Assembly: GCF_037975245.1 (NCBI RefSeq)
Contig: NC_092582.1
Span: 17,014,577-17,078,576, forward strand
DNA length: 64,000 nucleotides
Source of the DNA: Apostichopus japonicus
Taxonomy: Eukaryota > Echinodermata > Holothuroidea > Aspidochirotida > Stichopodidae
Direction of reading: 5' to 3'
The stretch's first letter is position 1; every line of letters starts with the position of its first letter. The notes beneath the pieces were generated by a model. The model did no database searches. It was given only the letters and a program-made list of their open reading frames with translations, and had not been told where the DNA came from. Made by a program: the position numbers and the translations under genes. Positions 1-11,836 of the stretch are shown here, piece after piece.

Positions 1-811
1 CGTTGCACGATGCAATCTAAAGAAAGTTGTCACGTTTCAACATACTGCACGCGTTATGAACTGCAGGAACGGATGACGTGCATATAGAATTGAAGAGACA
101 ATCTCGCTTACCTTGTTGTGAAATAGTATAGGAGTATATGTTACCTTTACCTGCCAGTACGTTTCACTTTGTTCGGTCTCGTCGTATACACTCGCTGTTC
201 GCTAAAATCCCTTTTATGTCAAACGTATTAGTCCTTTATGCCTGACACCAAGATATATGTGCGTTAATATAACAAGCTATATAAATCTTATCCCTTCAGT
301 TCCTTTAATAGTTGCCAAAGGACCGAATATATGGTAAAATAGGGAGCATACATTTTCTAAATATTTCTCCCTGTATATGATTAAGAAGAACGCACCAACC
401 GATTCCAAGTAATCAATAGGCATCGATTGAGATAGAGATAATACAGTCTTCTCATACAAAAAAAAACAATAGGAATTTACACACTATTTGGCCAAATTAA
501 TACTAACTCAAATATTTAATTAAAGTTGGTTAATGTAAGGTGATTGCGCAAACCTTTGCTACACCTTCAAACAACTAACTTAACATTTACCAAAGTGTAT
601 TATTATGGTAAGACAAAGAAGACTATACCGAATACTTTTAGACATACAAAATGAAATAAAACAACATAGTGTGCAATATTTGAGGGTTCTATATCACATG
701 GGAAAGACATATCTTTCACGTGCAGTTGAATTACCCGCTCCGCGTTGGTTTCAGAGTTGCGTCTGTATTCTCATTTTTATTTCCAATCTTAAAGTCTGTC
801 CTTGCAATAAA
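1..811. other. No gene recognised
   Basis: AT-rich sequence with only short open frames without recognisable domains. No repeat boundary or RNA gene is apparent. Confidence 0.5.
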
Positions 812-910
812 TGGACGAATACATTTCATCCCAAAAGTACTTTCACTAGTATCCACAGTTTTAAGCACGATACTGGTGAAAGAACTTTTGGGATGAAATG
901 TATTCGTCCA
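812..910. repeat. Inverted repeat, about 42-bp arms
   Basis: The arms at 812-853 and 869-910 are reverse complements with only a few mismatches, around a 15-nt loop. The outer part begins TGGACGAATACATTTCATCC and ends with its complement. An open frame of 143 codons (605-1036) runs through it but is probably not a gene. The structure is that of a short MITE or snap-back hairpin. No target-site duplication is evident. Confidence 0.75.
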
Positions 911-1493
911 CTTATTTCCTATCCACGGCTTAGGTCACATTATATTCCATCATTCAATCTGCACCTAAATATATTGAATGGACAGAGATTCTTTTATTTT
1001 TGCCATATACACCCGAAAAGTGTTTGCAGCCTCTGACCGGCTTGTAAACAATGTTCCTATTGTTAGGAGGCTATTTGAATCCATTGGATATGTAACGTTG
1101 TGGGCGTCTTATATGTAGCCTCAATGTTAGCTCAATTAGTAATTCAAATAATTAGTCAAACAAATCATTTAACAGGGAAAGCAATGCAAAAACAATTACA
1201 CTAATTTATGTCACCAAACTTTCTGGGCGGTGGAATCAGGGCGGTTGGAACTTGAGGCTCCAAACAGGGGTTTGTGTACAAAATTTCGGTCAAAAATTCC
1301 AGTATTTTTTGTTTTCAACAAAAGAACCGTTTTTATTGAATTTTTGCACAACGTAGAACGTTTAAATTAATCTTACAGTTTTCATTCATCTTTAAAAAAA
1401 ATTGCAACAAACTAGCACTTTCTTTAAATTAATAATGATTAACTAAAAAAAATGAAAAAAGGGGTTCTTTCAGCTTCAAAATCACCCGATACT
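911..1493. other. No gene recognised
   Basis: AT-rich sequence with homopolymer A and T runs. Nothing recognisable on either strand. Confidence 0.45.
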
Positions 1494-1635
1494 CACAGAG
1501 AACACAGTAACTTCCATAAATCTTACAGTTTTGTACCACAATAAAAACTGGAACGTGCTATAAATCGGCAGCACGTGCAATTAGGATTACAGTAAATTGG
1601 GGATATGTGTAATATCAACAAATCCAGTTTGATGG
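1494..1635 (+). mobile_element. Solo arm of the palindromic MITE found at 2041-2360
   Basis: This stretch matches the left half of the palindromic element just downstream. Shared pieces include TTTGTACCACA, an ACTGG-xx-CGTGCT segment, an AATCGG-AGCA segment, and the central region near ACAAATCCAGTTT. Only one arm is present, so the copy is partial or has lost its second arm. A LINE fragment separates it from the full copy. Confidence 0.6.
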
Positions 1636-1674
1636 GGGTTATTTTTTTTTGGGGGGGGGGATTTCTACGGCAAG

Positions 1675-2040
1675 ATGCAACATGGACAAATACGTGAATA
1701 ACAATGGTCGTAGACTAATTGATTTGTGTCGATGCCTTGCACTGTCGATTGCGTTATTATACCTCCCCGGAACTGTACTTCCAAATATTGATGAATTATA
1801 TGTAGATATCTTCGATAATTTAATGTCCGATAAGCATAACCCAATTTTTGTAAAGTTCCTGAATAGGAACCCCGGTGGTCATTCACACTGATAGAAGCGT
1901 TTCAAAGTAGTAAAAGTAATATTGATGTTCGGAGAAAAGCCTCAAAGAAGGTTCTAAGGAAGGGTGAGAGGAGGGATGACTTTAGGAACTTTGTAAGTAA
2001 CACTGACCTTAGCAACATTTCGGAACGTCTTGATGGTATC
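1675..2040 (+). pseudogene. Decayed LINE endonuclease-region fragment
   Basis: The translation from about 1682 reads DKYVNNNGRRLIDLCRCL, which resembles the segment after the GDFN motif of LINE endonucleases (N-N-x-G-R-x-L-x-x-L/F-C). It is followed by an unrelated-looking piece (LYLPGTVLPNIDEL), then a stop. A later frame near 1925-2035 reads KKVLRKGERRDDFRNF and NTDLSNISERL, as in the linker between endonuclease and reverse transcriptase. The segments look rearranged and frameshifted. This is a dead fragment flanked by the two MITE copies. Family assignment is uncertain. Confidence 0.4.
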
Positions 2041-2360
2041 CAGCCGATTCACACAGCGAGATTACAGTAACTACTGTAAATCTAAACTTTTGTACCACAG
2101 TAAATACTGGATCGTGCTGACAAATCTGATAAATCGGTAGCATGTGCTATTACGTTTACAGTAAGAACTGAGGATATTTGTAATTCCAACAAATCCCAAA
2201 CAACTGGATTTGTTGGAATTACACATATCCTCAGTTCTAAGTGTAATCCTCATAGCACATGCTACCGATTTAGCAGAATTGTTAGCACAATCCAGTTTTT
2301 ACTGTGGTACAAAGTGTTAATATTTACAGTAGTTACTGTAATTTCTGTGTAAATCAGCTG
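2041..2360. mobile_element. Palindromic MITE-like element, about 320 bp
   Basis: The two halves are near-perfect reverse complements around a short centre near 2200. The inner ends read ATTACAGTAACTACTGTAAAT-like on the left (from 2061) and its complement on the right (to 2342). Weaker pairing extends outward to CAGCCGATTCACAC at 2041 and its complement ending at 2360. It has no coding capacity, and a solo arm lies at 1494-1635. The layout is that of a full-length foldback or MITE element. I do not see a convincing target-site duplication. Confidence 0.75.
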
Positions 2361-4069
2361 TCAAAATGGGTAGTAACTATTAATGGAATTAGATTTTCAC
2401 AACATCGAGGGGGCACGTATCCCCTGTTCCCCGGCTTCATCTCCCTGCAATGACTTGTCACTGAATCACCATTGCTGTGCAGGATCATAACAGGACAAAT
2501 GGAACAATGACAATATGCATCTTTTCATGTTCTTTACACTTACCTCATGTGTAAGCTGTCACATGCGTGTGTGTGAATGTCATAACATTTAATACCCCTC
2601 TAGTTTAAACATTCCTATAGTGACGGGGGTCCTATAGATATATAACACAACAAGTACAAATTAAGATTAAGTGAACAGGTAAAATGTCTGCCTGTTCTTT
2701 ATTCACTGCTGTCTCGGACCATATACTTTTCCCCACAACTCCTGAACCAATCCAACGCACATATACATAAAGCTCAAGAATATCACTATATTGTAAGAGC
2801 AGGGAGTTGTTCCATAACAACTCACTGGTAAGAGTATCAAACGCTGTACAAGACTAACAATAGGGGACACTCTCCATGCATGATGAAATGCAATAGGCCA
2901 CCTAAGGTGCAGAAATTGAGTTATGCAAGTACATGTTGTCACCTAATACCCATGCGAAGTTGCCTTTGGACATGCGTAGTCGGCTGGAGAGCGTCCCCTG
3001 TAATACTGATGGAAGAAGGCTAAATATATCATCGACAAACAAAATTATTAGACAGGGTAGCAGACTGTGACAGTGTTGTACAAATCATTCATCCTCTCCG
3101 TCTATCAGACGGCATATTGAACCTCTGTTCTTTGTAAAGAAGCTTAGCTCATTTTAATATAATTTATAATCTGTTCTTTTGTTATATTATATGCTGATGT
3201 CGTCATGTACTGAATTTCCATTTCTCTCTTCTGTACGTATATTACTGTTAATGAAATATGATGCGTGTTGATAACGCGAACGAAATACTAAATTGTCCTC
3301 CAATCATCACGTTTATACGAACGTCGTTAAGTGATTCGTCCATCCTCTCCACTCATGCCCCAGTTGCTCAGTATGTTATATACTTTCTCTATGTTATGTA
3401 GGACTTTCCAACGTCGATCGAGTTTTGTTCTCAAGGTCAAGCATGGACATTTCAGAATCGTATATTGTACAATGAAAGCTCACACGCGTTGTTCTCAGCA
3501 CTCTCAGCTTCTGTTCACACCTGGTCTTGCTTCCCTCGTCGAACTTGAAAGCCACGCAACAATAGCAATTATGTATGCACTGTGTGACTTCACACCTCTC
3601 AAGTCTAGTTCAAGCATTCCTCACATGAACATTCTTCCACAAATGTGTCATGTGTTGCTTCTGCCATGCTGTCACAAAACATTCGTCCTTCATAATACAA
3701 CTAACTTCGCACAAGCGGGATGGTATTGTACCTCAAAACTCACATTCCTTTTCAATAGCAAATATAGCAAAACAGAAAAGCGTTTGCAAGCTAGCTGTCG
3801 TACTTACATATACCTGTAATAGAAAATGAAGGAAATGGATGAGTTATATGATTGAGAGGACCTCATAAGAACCTTGGGATGTTCGGTAAGAAAACAAATT
3901 GACAATTACAATGTTGTGCCTATTGCTACTATGCATCTTTTTATGAGTTTGGGAGGAAGTGGTGTAAAAGTCCCCCCCCCCCCACCCTACCCCCTCAATC
4001 AATTATATCATCATATAACAAAGAACACGTCCGGACATTTTTTCAATTTTGACATCCTCATTTAAAGGA
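2361..4069. other. No gene recognised
   Basis: The longest open frame is 162 codons (3331-3819, plus). It has no recognisable domain, no coding-like composition and no supporting splice signals, so I do not call it. A C10 run lies near 3972. Confidence 0.4.
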
Positions 4070-4221
4070 CACTTGTTATTGCTATTGCTATATCGCTACG
4101 AGTATCGCTATTGTTATTGCCATTGTCATTGTAATTATTTTTATTATTATTATATATAATATATATATAATATAGTGTACCTATACGATAACTACGATAA
4201 CAGCAAATAGGTATACTATAT
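4070..4221. repeat. Low-complexity TATTGC/TTATTA tract with a small hairpin
   Basis: Degenerate TTGCTA/TTATTG repeats run into TTATTA and AT repeats. At about 4173-4221 a 14-bp inverted repeat (ATAGTGTACCTAT and its complement, one mismatch) flanks a 20-nt loop. Confidence 0.6.
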
Positions 4222-4899
4222 TATGTACTTGCTCTACTTCTCTGTATTGATCCCTTTTGCAACTGGAAGTGAACATCTGAATCTTTGTTATAGGGATGTG
4301 GGCCTCAATGATAATACGGTATATCTGAATTTTGATTGGATTGTGAAGAAAGTCAGCCAACTAACCGGCGCATTGTATGTTGGACAGATAAGGTCATCGA
4401 GCTGTAGAAATGTAGCAAATGGTCTATCATCTATGTCCGGATTTCTATTTCTATAGTAGTGTCCGGATAACTGTGTCATCGATAAAACTAACATAGTACA
4501 CCAGTCTTGGGAATCGTATCCCTGATGAGAAAATACATTTAATACGAAACATATTTACCATGTTCAAAGTGTCACAGGAAAAAGTGAAAAAGATTCTCAC
4601 AAAAACAAAAGCAAAACTACTTACCGTATATGAAATTGTAATAGTGCAGTATATTTTGTATTTATAAAGTATGTTGTCTCTCACAGGAAAAAAAATAAAG
4701 TAGATGTTATCTTCCATGATGAAAATACACCTTCTTTCAGTTGAAAAATGTCCAAAGGCTCCTAGACAATGATTATTTTAGCATTATAGCTTAATTTTGC
4801 AGAAGGCAAGTTCTGCAAAGCCTCACCGGTATCGTTCAATCAAGTTATTCTTCATACTCATCTATATTGTATTTTATTCTGCAGTTTTACTACATATTT

Positions 4900-4985
4900 T
4901 GTGTCATATATTTATTTCCTGTTACATAGCGCTTTACAGCACTTTGTGGATTTTACGCTTTATGAAATAAATTATTATTATTAAT
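4900..4985 (+). mobile_element. 3' tail of a LINE (or SINE), TTA-ended
   Basis: The segment ends GCTTTATGAAATAAA followed by (TTA)n. It contains a TAGCGCTTTACAGCACTTTG stretch. L2/CR1-group LINEs and their partner SINEs end in this way. No upstream coding part is recognisable, so this is a 5'-truncated insertion. Confidence 0.45.
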
Positions 4986-6573
4986 TCGAAATTATGGTAA
5001 ATTTATACCAAACTGTGGCACGCTTAATGCCCACAATCAGCATGAGGGTCAAATTGGCACCTGGCTTACTGCTTCCATTCATATGGGGTCCTGTCACTAA
5101 ATCATTTGCCCCTTTTAGCGTTATAGAAGCGGTAACGTAAATATCATATGACGTTTTCCTTAATTCGTAATAACATATTAACCTAAAAGTAAGCCACTTC
5201 TGACCTGCAGTATTTTACCACCAAAATACAAATTGCTTCGAAGTTGAACGGGGAAAAGACTATGGGACAAAACGTTCTTGACAGTGGGTTAAAATAGGAA
5301 ACCATGATGATTTACTTTAAAATACTTAGACAAAATATTAATACGAATTAGTTGTTTCTTGACGTTAATTGATGACCAATTTGATCAGCGTTAGGAGTAG
5401 ATAATAGTATAATATTATTTCAAGGTAAGTATGAAAGGATCAACTACTCGTTGTGACTATGCATAAGAGGAAAGACGTAAGAGAAAGTGGATGAGAAGAA
5501 CGCATGGAGGGTTCTACTTCTATTTGTTGCCTCCTCGTCCCCTTCAAAACTGTAAAATGTACGGAAAGTTGCAAATGTTATGTATTTATGAATGTGAACA
5601 TGACGATACAGTTTATGAGATAAATCATATAGTATATATCGACATGGAGAACTATTATCATATAAAGGTAAGAACACACACAAGCATATTTAACATTGGT
5701 ATTTTGAAAACCCAATATCAAGATCTTTGTCTCTTATTCGACTTCTCAGTGGGAGAGTAACATCTTGACTTGATGCTAAACCCTAATTTGCTCCATGCAG
5801 AGGATCACAGTATACTGATGGGTCTGTGAAATATTGTCATCAGGGGTGATGTTAGTCAAAAGCTTTATGTTCTAAACCTACCAAATAAAATCACCTCATT
5901 GAAGGTCTGATAGATTTTGATTTTTGGTAGAAGTATTGGTATTATTATATTCTTCTTTTGGGAAAGATTTCAGCTATGATCTACATCTTAATTGCAAGAT
6001 TACATCATTGACACTTGCTCGTGCAAGATGCATTCACAAACTGTCACCAAATTGATAAGAATTCATCAATCATCGCCATATAATTGTGATTTTGACTGAA
6101 ACATAAAGACAAATAACAGCATAGTTGCAATGCAATCTTTCCAGCCATCAGAATATTCGTTTAATGAGGATGTTAAAAAGATAGTCCAGCCTAAAAAAGT
6201 AAAAAAAAACATTCCGCTTTTTTCTTGGGCTGGTTAACGAGATGTTTCAAGTTCAGGTTCAAATGTCGCAAACGGACTCTAGGGATTGAATTGTACTGTA
6301 CCAGGATTCTAAGAAATATAATACACTTTCATCAGCCACCTTTTGTATGGACTATCCTGTTAACAACACTCATAAATGGGTTTGAGATTAACGGCATTTT
6401 AGCTTACCAGATCACGTGCCTCGCATAATCCTCTAATCACAGTGTCTGTTGTTTGTTGCTCGCAATTAAAATGGTAACACTGTCCTATAGGAAATTGTGT
6501 CTGTATGAACATTAAAAAAATATATATTATTATATGAATTATATAAATATATATAGATGTATATATATATATA
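4986..6573. other. No gene recognised
   Basis: Short open frames only. The right end (6515-6573) is an AT-rich microsatellite that forms the tail of the adjacent SINE. Confidence 0.4.
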
Positions 6574-6776
6574 TAAATGAAACGTAATGAGAAGGAAAAT
6601 CCAAAACAGTGAAAAAAACTTCCAATCTCCACCGGGATTCGAACCCGGGCCTCCCGCTTTGTACGCGGACACCCTAACCAACTAGACCATGGACGCTGAT
6701 TGTATGTCTAGAGGTTCGAAACCGGTAAGGAAGGTCGTAATTTCACTGTAAGCGTCTGACACCTGTATCGAACAAT
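6574..6776 (-). mobile_element. tRNA-derived SINE, family 1, copy A
   Basis: Read on the minus strand, a tRNA-like module lies at about 6695-6630. It has an A box (TGGTCTAGTTGG, complement of 6678-6689) and a perfect Pol III B box (GGTTCGAATCC, complement of 6635-6645). The body continues through a GGAAGTTTTTTTCACTG segment and ends in an AT repeat. A second B-box-like string (GGTTTCGAACC) lies upstream near 6710, so the head may be a tRNA dimer. The same unit recurs at 6946, 11753 and 44269, which identifies it as a SINE and not a tRNA gene. Confidence 0.8.
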
Positions 6777-6784
6777 ACTAGTTC

Positions 6785-6955
6785 TGTTTTTGGTGACATA
6801 TTTTGCCTTACTCTAGAGATCAAACATGATGCTAACCAACTTGAAAATCATTTGTGATTCCTAAAGCCGGATCTCGAAAGAGATACTTTGAACAGACTTT
6901 ATGTTAATGGAATGGAGGTAAACGACAAAGGCAAATGAATATATATAAATGAAAC
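6785..6955. repeat. Dispersed repeat of about 170 bp, copy 1
   Basis: It matches 15139-15310 over its whole length with few differences. Both copies begin TGTTTTTGGTGACATATTTT and run to GACAAAGGCAAATGAATATA. Here it lies directly between SINE copies A and B. It may be part of the same composite insertion. It has no coding capacity. Confidence 0.8.
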
Positions 6956-7041
6956 GTAATGAGAAGGAATATCCAGAACAGTGAAAAAACTTCCAGCCTC
7001 CACCGGGATTCGAACCCGGGCCTCCCGCTTTGTACGCGGAC
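6946..7041 (-). mobile_element. tRNA-derived SINE, family 1, copy B (5'-truncated)
   Basis: It is nearly identical to copy A from its tail through the B box. It stops abruptly in the anticodon arm, after the complement of GTCCGCGTACAAAGCGGG. The A box is missing. Unrelated sequence and an AT repeat follow to 7089. Truncation at the 5' end is typical of retroposition. Confidence 0.8.
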
Positions 7042-7101
7042 AAATATAGCTAAACATTCATAGCTACATATATATATATATATATATATGGGCGATTCCA
7101 T

Positions 7102-7492
7102 GGTAACTCGCATTACACTTTTTCCTGTTTTTATAATCCAAGTGTTGTGGCTTGAATATGGGTAAGTGTAATTCCTCAATTTTCTGTGGTGTTATATCCA
7201 ACATTCATAACTACAAAATGAAATTATCAAGAACTATAATTATGTTCGCCTTAATGTATGGTGCGCTTCCAAATATCGGTAACTCGCATTACGGAAAAAG
7301 GACACCTGAAAAATTGACACCGGTACAAAATGGCACCGTGCTCAAACAAAGAATGAAGTTTTCAATTGCATACATGTACAAGATATCTACCCTACTGATG
7401 TTTATATATCAGCAGTAGAAAATATGAAACAACTTCAGATGTGGTATAGAGGGGGAAAGTCTGGTAACTCGCATTACGGTAACTCGCATTAC
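7102..7492 (+). repeat. Cluster of four 15-bp GGTAACTCGCATTAC motifs
   Basis: Exact copies lie at 7102-7116, 7278-7292, 7463-7477 and 7478-7492. The last two are head to tail with no spacer. The motif is the reverse complement, with two changes, of the GTAACGTGAGTTACC motif clustered at 16416-18961. The sequence between copies is not itself repeated. Confidence 0.8.
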
Positions 7493-8369
7493 ACTATGTC
7501 CAGTCATCGATTTTGCTCTTTATTGATCAAATTCTTTGAAAAAGATATGCTCCAAAGTCATTTTTTAAACACTTGGAACTCTTAGAAATTCTTAGAAACT
7601 GTAAAACACTTTACAAAACTTTTAACAACAATTAGCAAAAACTTTATCCATCCTGACAATTATATCAATAATAATCGAAGCTGATTGAACCAGAAAATTC
7701 AACTGAACAATTGTTGATTAACAAGATTGCAATGTCCATTCTTGAATTATCAATCTCGAATTTCGTCAAGGCCACCGCTTCAGGTAGCCAAACCCGTTTA
7801 TTGCTTATTAGCCGTAAATACGGGATTGCTAAGAAATTACGAGACAACAGCGACGAACCGGTAGAGGGTAGTATTTATATTATTTTTGAATCGGGTGGTG
7901 TGAAGGACACAAATTTACGAGGAATTTACGAGCGAGCCCACCTTTAAGTTAACCTAACTCCACAAGACAATATTTTTGTAGCCTAAGTTTTTTAAATTCC
8001 TGTTTTATGGGATAGACTCTATAGGCATATGTAATATGAAGGTAGTAGGATGTTCAATTGCTGAGAAATGAGTCCTCAAAAGTCAAGAAAATGCCAAAAT
8101 GCTGCGGTGGCGACAAATTGCGGAATTTCAAAGTGTGATAAATCGGCCAATTGTGAAGCAATGCAACTGATTTTTTCAGAATATGCCTATTTAATAGTGT
8201 TCCAATCATACAATAAATTTTGGAATTTTTCAAAGATGTCCGATTACAACATACTCCAAAATTTGGTGATTTAATATGGAATGACCTTTACCTTTAAAGC
8301 AGCATTTCCTTATTGATGTGGCAGTTTCAATTAACTTGATTATACAACAGAGGGACAGGTCTCATAGTT
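7493..8369. other. No gene recognised
   Basis: One 78-codon open frame (7711-7947, plus) with no recognisable domain. No other signal seen. Confidence 0.4.
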
Positions 8370-8712
8370 AATATTAACAGTTATCAGATTCACCCTTTGT
8401 ATACTGAACTGAAAAGTCTCCCGCACAAATCGAATAGAAATCTAAGAAATCCCAACAACTTGCCAAAATACAGAACACAAGTCTACAGAAACTCTGTCAT
8501 ATACTGTTGTGCTGTAAGCATTCAATCCGAGCACTTAAAAGGGTTTGTTGTAGTTGGTTATTTTGTTATATCGTTTTATGTATTAACTTTTGTATTTGTC
8601 GATGTATTTTATATGAGATCCTAACATCTTACCCATTTTCTCCCCTTTCCCTGTTATATTAGTTCTACTTTTATATGTAAAATGGAATGAATACATGAAA
8701 TAATTTGAAGAT
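8370..8712 (+). pseudogene. 5'-truncated LINE, C-terminus and 3' tail
   Basis: The frame at 8370-8525 reads HPLYTELKSL, then NRNLRNP, then YRNSVIYCCAVSIQ. It aligns without gaps to the C-terminus of the intact LINE at 51243-54230 (HPLHSELISL, KYNLRNP, FKNSFIYRAAIYIQ). A T-rich 3' UTR follows, ending near GGAATGAATACATGAAATAA. This is a dead-on-arrival copy of a related but diverged family. Confidence 0.65.
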
Positions 8713-9475
8713 TATTGGGTCATATTTTACCCAAACATAAGACGGGGTCAAATGTTAATCAGACTCATAAGGTCATGCCCATGAAAATAAGGTCTGATCA
8801 GTGGCCAGCAATATGGCAGTTCTGACCCATGTTAGGCGGCTCACAAGGGATTTAAGACCTATCTGGTCAACATCATTGTGTTTTAGTTTCCATGTTCAAG
8901 TGTGTATAAGATATATGAAGGAAATCACATAATACGACGAAACGAAATACAGACCAATCGTTTTCAATTAAAGAAAAACTTTATTTTCCTTCTTTCCCGA
9001 ATGATTTCATCTGAGCAAAGTCTTACATCAAACACGTTTAAGGATAGGATTAGTTGGAATTAGATGATGGTTGAATTCATCCAAATTTGTGGGTGGGGAG
9101 GGAGAGGATGATCATGCTACATTTTAGAAATAAACTAACAAGAAGAGTACCATGGAAGGAAGTTGTTATGGCCACTCTAGTCAGCCTAAACGTATGAAAA
9201 TGTTGACCATTTATAACATCATTTCAACTCCAATACATTGCGAGTATATCCTCTTCTCATGCACAGAAGCAAATGTTATTAGCGGCGGTTTTGTTCAATT
9301 CAGCATTTCGTTGTAGTTGATAAATGGCCTTTAAGAATTAGAAGTGAATATTGTTATTCATTCGCGCAGTTCTCCAACTTGGGCCTGGTAATATGAAAGA
9401 GAGAGAGAGAGGAAATTCTTGAACATTTCATATGAGTTTAAAATTGGGACAAACAATGACGGGATTGAAATGTTA
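8713..9475. other. No gene recognised
   Basis: Unique-looking sequence with a short GA repeat near 9397-9412. No open frame of interest. Confidence 0.4.
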
Positions 9476-9490
9476 GATATGTATATATAT

Positions 9491-9547
<57 letters not shown>

Positions 9548-9610
9548 GGTATATATATACCGGTATATATATACCGGTATATATATACCGGTATTTATAA
9601 ATATATACCG

Positions 9611-9669
<59 letters not shown>
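9476..9669. repeat. AT microsatellite with embedded ACCGGT minisatellite
   Basis: A long TA repeat is interrupted at 9545-9612 by five ACCGGT hexamers at roughly 14-bp spacing, one inside a short TTTATAA variant. The open frames called across it encode only Tyr-Ile repeats and are artefacts. Confidence 0.9.
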
Positions 9670-9675
<6 letters not shown>

Positions 9676-11690
9676 TTAATGTTGATAGATAGAATTATTC
9701 TCTTGATTGGAAATATGCAATCAACACAAGGTTCAACTATCTTAGGAAGACAGTAATACATCTCAAGACCTACAGCACATTTTCGTATCTAAAATTATCA
9801 TCAGTAAGGAGATGATATATCATATATAACATACTTGTGGATCGGTGGAAATTTTTTACATTCACCATGCTATGTTATATCTTGTTTGAACCGACCTGCT
9901 TTTGCGAAACATTTGCGGTCAAATTCATTGCCACAATTTACTTATATGATATATATATTTCCTTTTCCTATTTCAAATAGAAAACACAAGTGTATCCTGC
10001 AGCCTACAATTTACATCAAGAAACAGTACGGCACTTTTACGACTGCAATACTATAAATAGTCCTATAGAATCTATTTGATATCATTTAGTATTGTCGATT
10101 TCCTGTGATCCAACATTACGGAACAGAAACAATAATCGATTGGGTTTACGATGTACGGTAGCCTAACACTGAAACGTTGGTAAGAGTTATAGCCTAACTA
10201 TATGTTAACTACAAAGATTACTCAAAATAAAGGGAAATATAACAATTTACCTTGAAATACATTCTCCCGTTCCTTCGGTTCCCTTTCTTCCAATTTCTTT
10301 TAAAACGACATCATTTATTCTCTTCACTTCCCAGCAGAAGTTAGAATGTTTCGAAATGTTCACCAGTATTGTATCGAGGAAAAGTGAGGACATTCTTCAA
10401 AGTAAGTAAGTGACTCGACACTCTGTTGTGTATATACGTTGGAATGATCACCTACTATGTTTACTATATGAACTTTTCACGTGATACTATGTTACGCATT
10501 GATGTTTTCTTTTTACAACTTTAAAGTTGATACATACCACTTTTGATTAACATTCACAGAAAAGAACAAATTAAGGGAAAGATTTTTGAAACGTACGAAC
10601 TTGTTTATCAGAAATTTGCATTTTCTTTTTGGCGTAATTTACAAATCAGCGAGTACAGTAATCTGGTCGATTGCACTGGAAATAATATCTGTTATGTCAC
10701 TTTAAAATATACAGTATTGGCCTAATACTGTTACAGTGTTGCATCCATGATTGTATGAATCAGTCTATAACACAGAGAAATGAGATTATAGACCAGCCAC
10801 TGGAGGTTAAAGGTGGGCATTTTTTCCAATGAGATTTCGAATGCTGTTTTTGCATTTACGTATGTACCACAGCAAAATTGTGCAGTGACATTGACCGTCC
10901 ACGGTATGCGTTCAGGACATGACTGGTTGCTACGCCAACTAAAATACATCGAAAAAATTCACACGCCAATAATGGTATAAGCATAGTAAGTGCATAATAA
11001 ATGCATTAAATATGTATTAATATATGTATTAAATGTGAAAAACAAAGCTTACCTGACGTTTTATTGCTGTAATATATTGGTATATCAATTCACGATTACA
11101 GAAATTATTGCCAGAGGTCCTCTTCATTGGTGTCGACTCAGCCGTATTCCTACGAAAGACGCTAACAACAGCTGTCGAGAAAGTATATAAAGCAAACATT
11201 ATTTGCATCACTGCAACCAACTCCAATGAACTACCATTTATTGTAATCGCCCTCCACTCGAAGCAAATAACAATAATTGTATAAACGTTTTGCGACGACG
11301 ATGTACCAGCTAATTCATTATTCTGCGGGATGAGAAACGATATTACTTTAAAATGAATCTCCGTGTATAAACCGAACAGGTGAGATGGATTTCACATAGG
11401 GGGATAATTAGGACACCACACTCAGAGACAAAGACACATACCAAGTTCGACATGGAGGACACGGAACTTAAGCCCTGGCATAGTGTCACGTTGGTTACCG
11501 AAAGTTTCAACTGTGAATGGGGTATTTTTCTGCAGCGTAGAATGGTTTTTGAATTGCTGCCCAAGTAATACCCTTTGTGGCACTAACCATTAGTTCCGTT
11601 TGGGATTGGGGGTGGGAGGGCTGGGGCGATAGGGAGCAAAGTGTCATTTTAAGTGTGTGGAGTCAAAGCCATTTGATAATGTATGTTCTT
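9670..11690. other. No gene recognised
   Basis: About 2 kb of AT-rich sequence with only short open frames. No repeat, RNA gene or domain is recognised. Confidence 0.4.

Positions 11691-11691
<1 letters not shown>

Positions 11692-11752
<61 letters not shown>
11692..11752. repeat. (TA)n microsatellite, SINE-associated
   Basis: About 30 TA units that directly abut SINE family 1 copy C. Confidence 0.95.
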
Positions 11753-11754
<2 letters not shown>

Positions 11755-11836
11755 CAGCCTAGTGGTTAGGGTGTCCGCATATAAAGCGGGAGGCTGGTAG
11801 TTTTTTCACTGTTCTGGATTTTCCAACTCACTACGA
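11753..11836 (+). mobile_element. tRNA-derived SINE, family 1, copy C (internal deletion)
   Basis: It reads CCTAGTGGTTAGGGTGTCCG, then an anticodon arm and GGGAGG, as in copy A. It then jumps to the GTTTTTTCACTGTTCTGG body. The B box and the T-arm are missing, so this copy cannot support Pol III transcription by itself. It directly abuts the Penelope-like fragment. Confidence 0.7.

Noticed and set aside
605-1036. 143-codon open frame
   Set aside because: It runs through a perfect inverted repeat, so part of the frame encodes both arms; no domain and no splice support.
3331-3819. 162-codon open frame on the plus strand
   Set aside because: No recognisable motif, biased composition or exon signals. 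Long chance frames are expected in 64 kb.
6630-6695. tRNA gene on the minus strand
   Set aside because: A and B boxes are good, but identical flanks recur at other copies, as in a SINE.
8397-8624. Separate small gene
   Set aside because: The frame aligns to the C-terminus of the LINE at 51243.
9419-9761. Tyr/Ile-rich open frames
   Set aside because: They translate a TA microsatellite.
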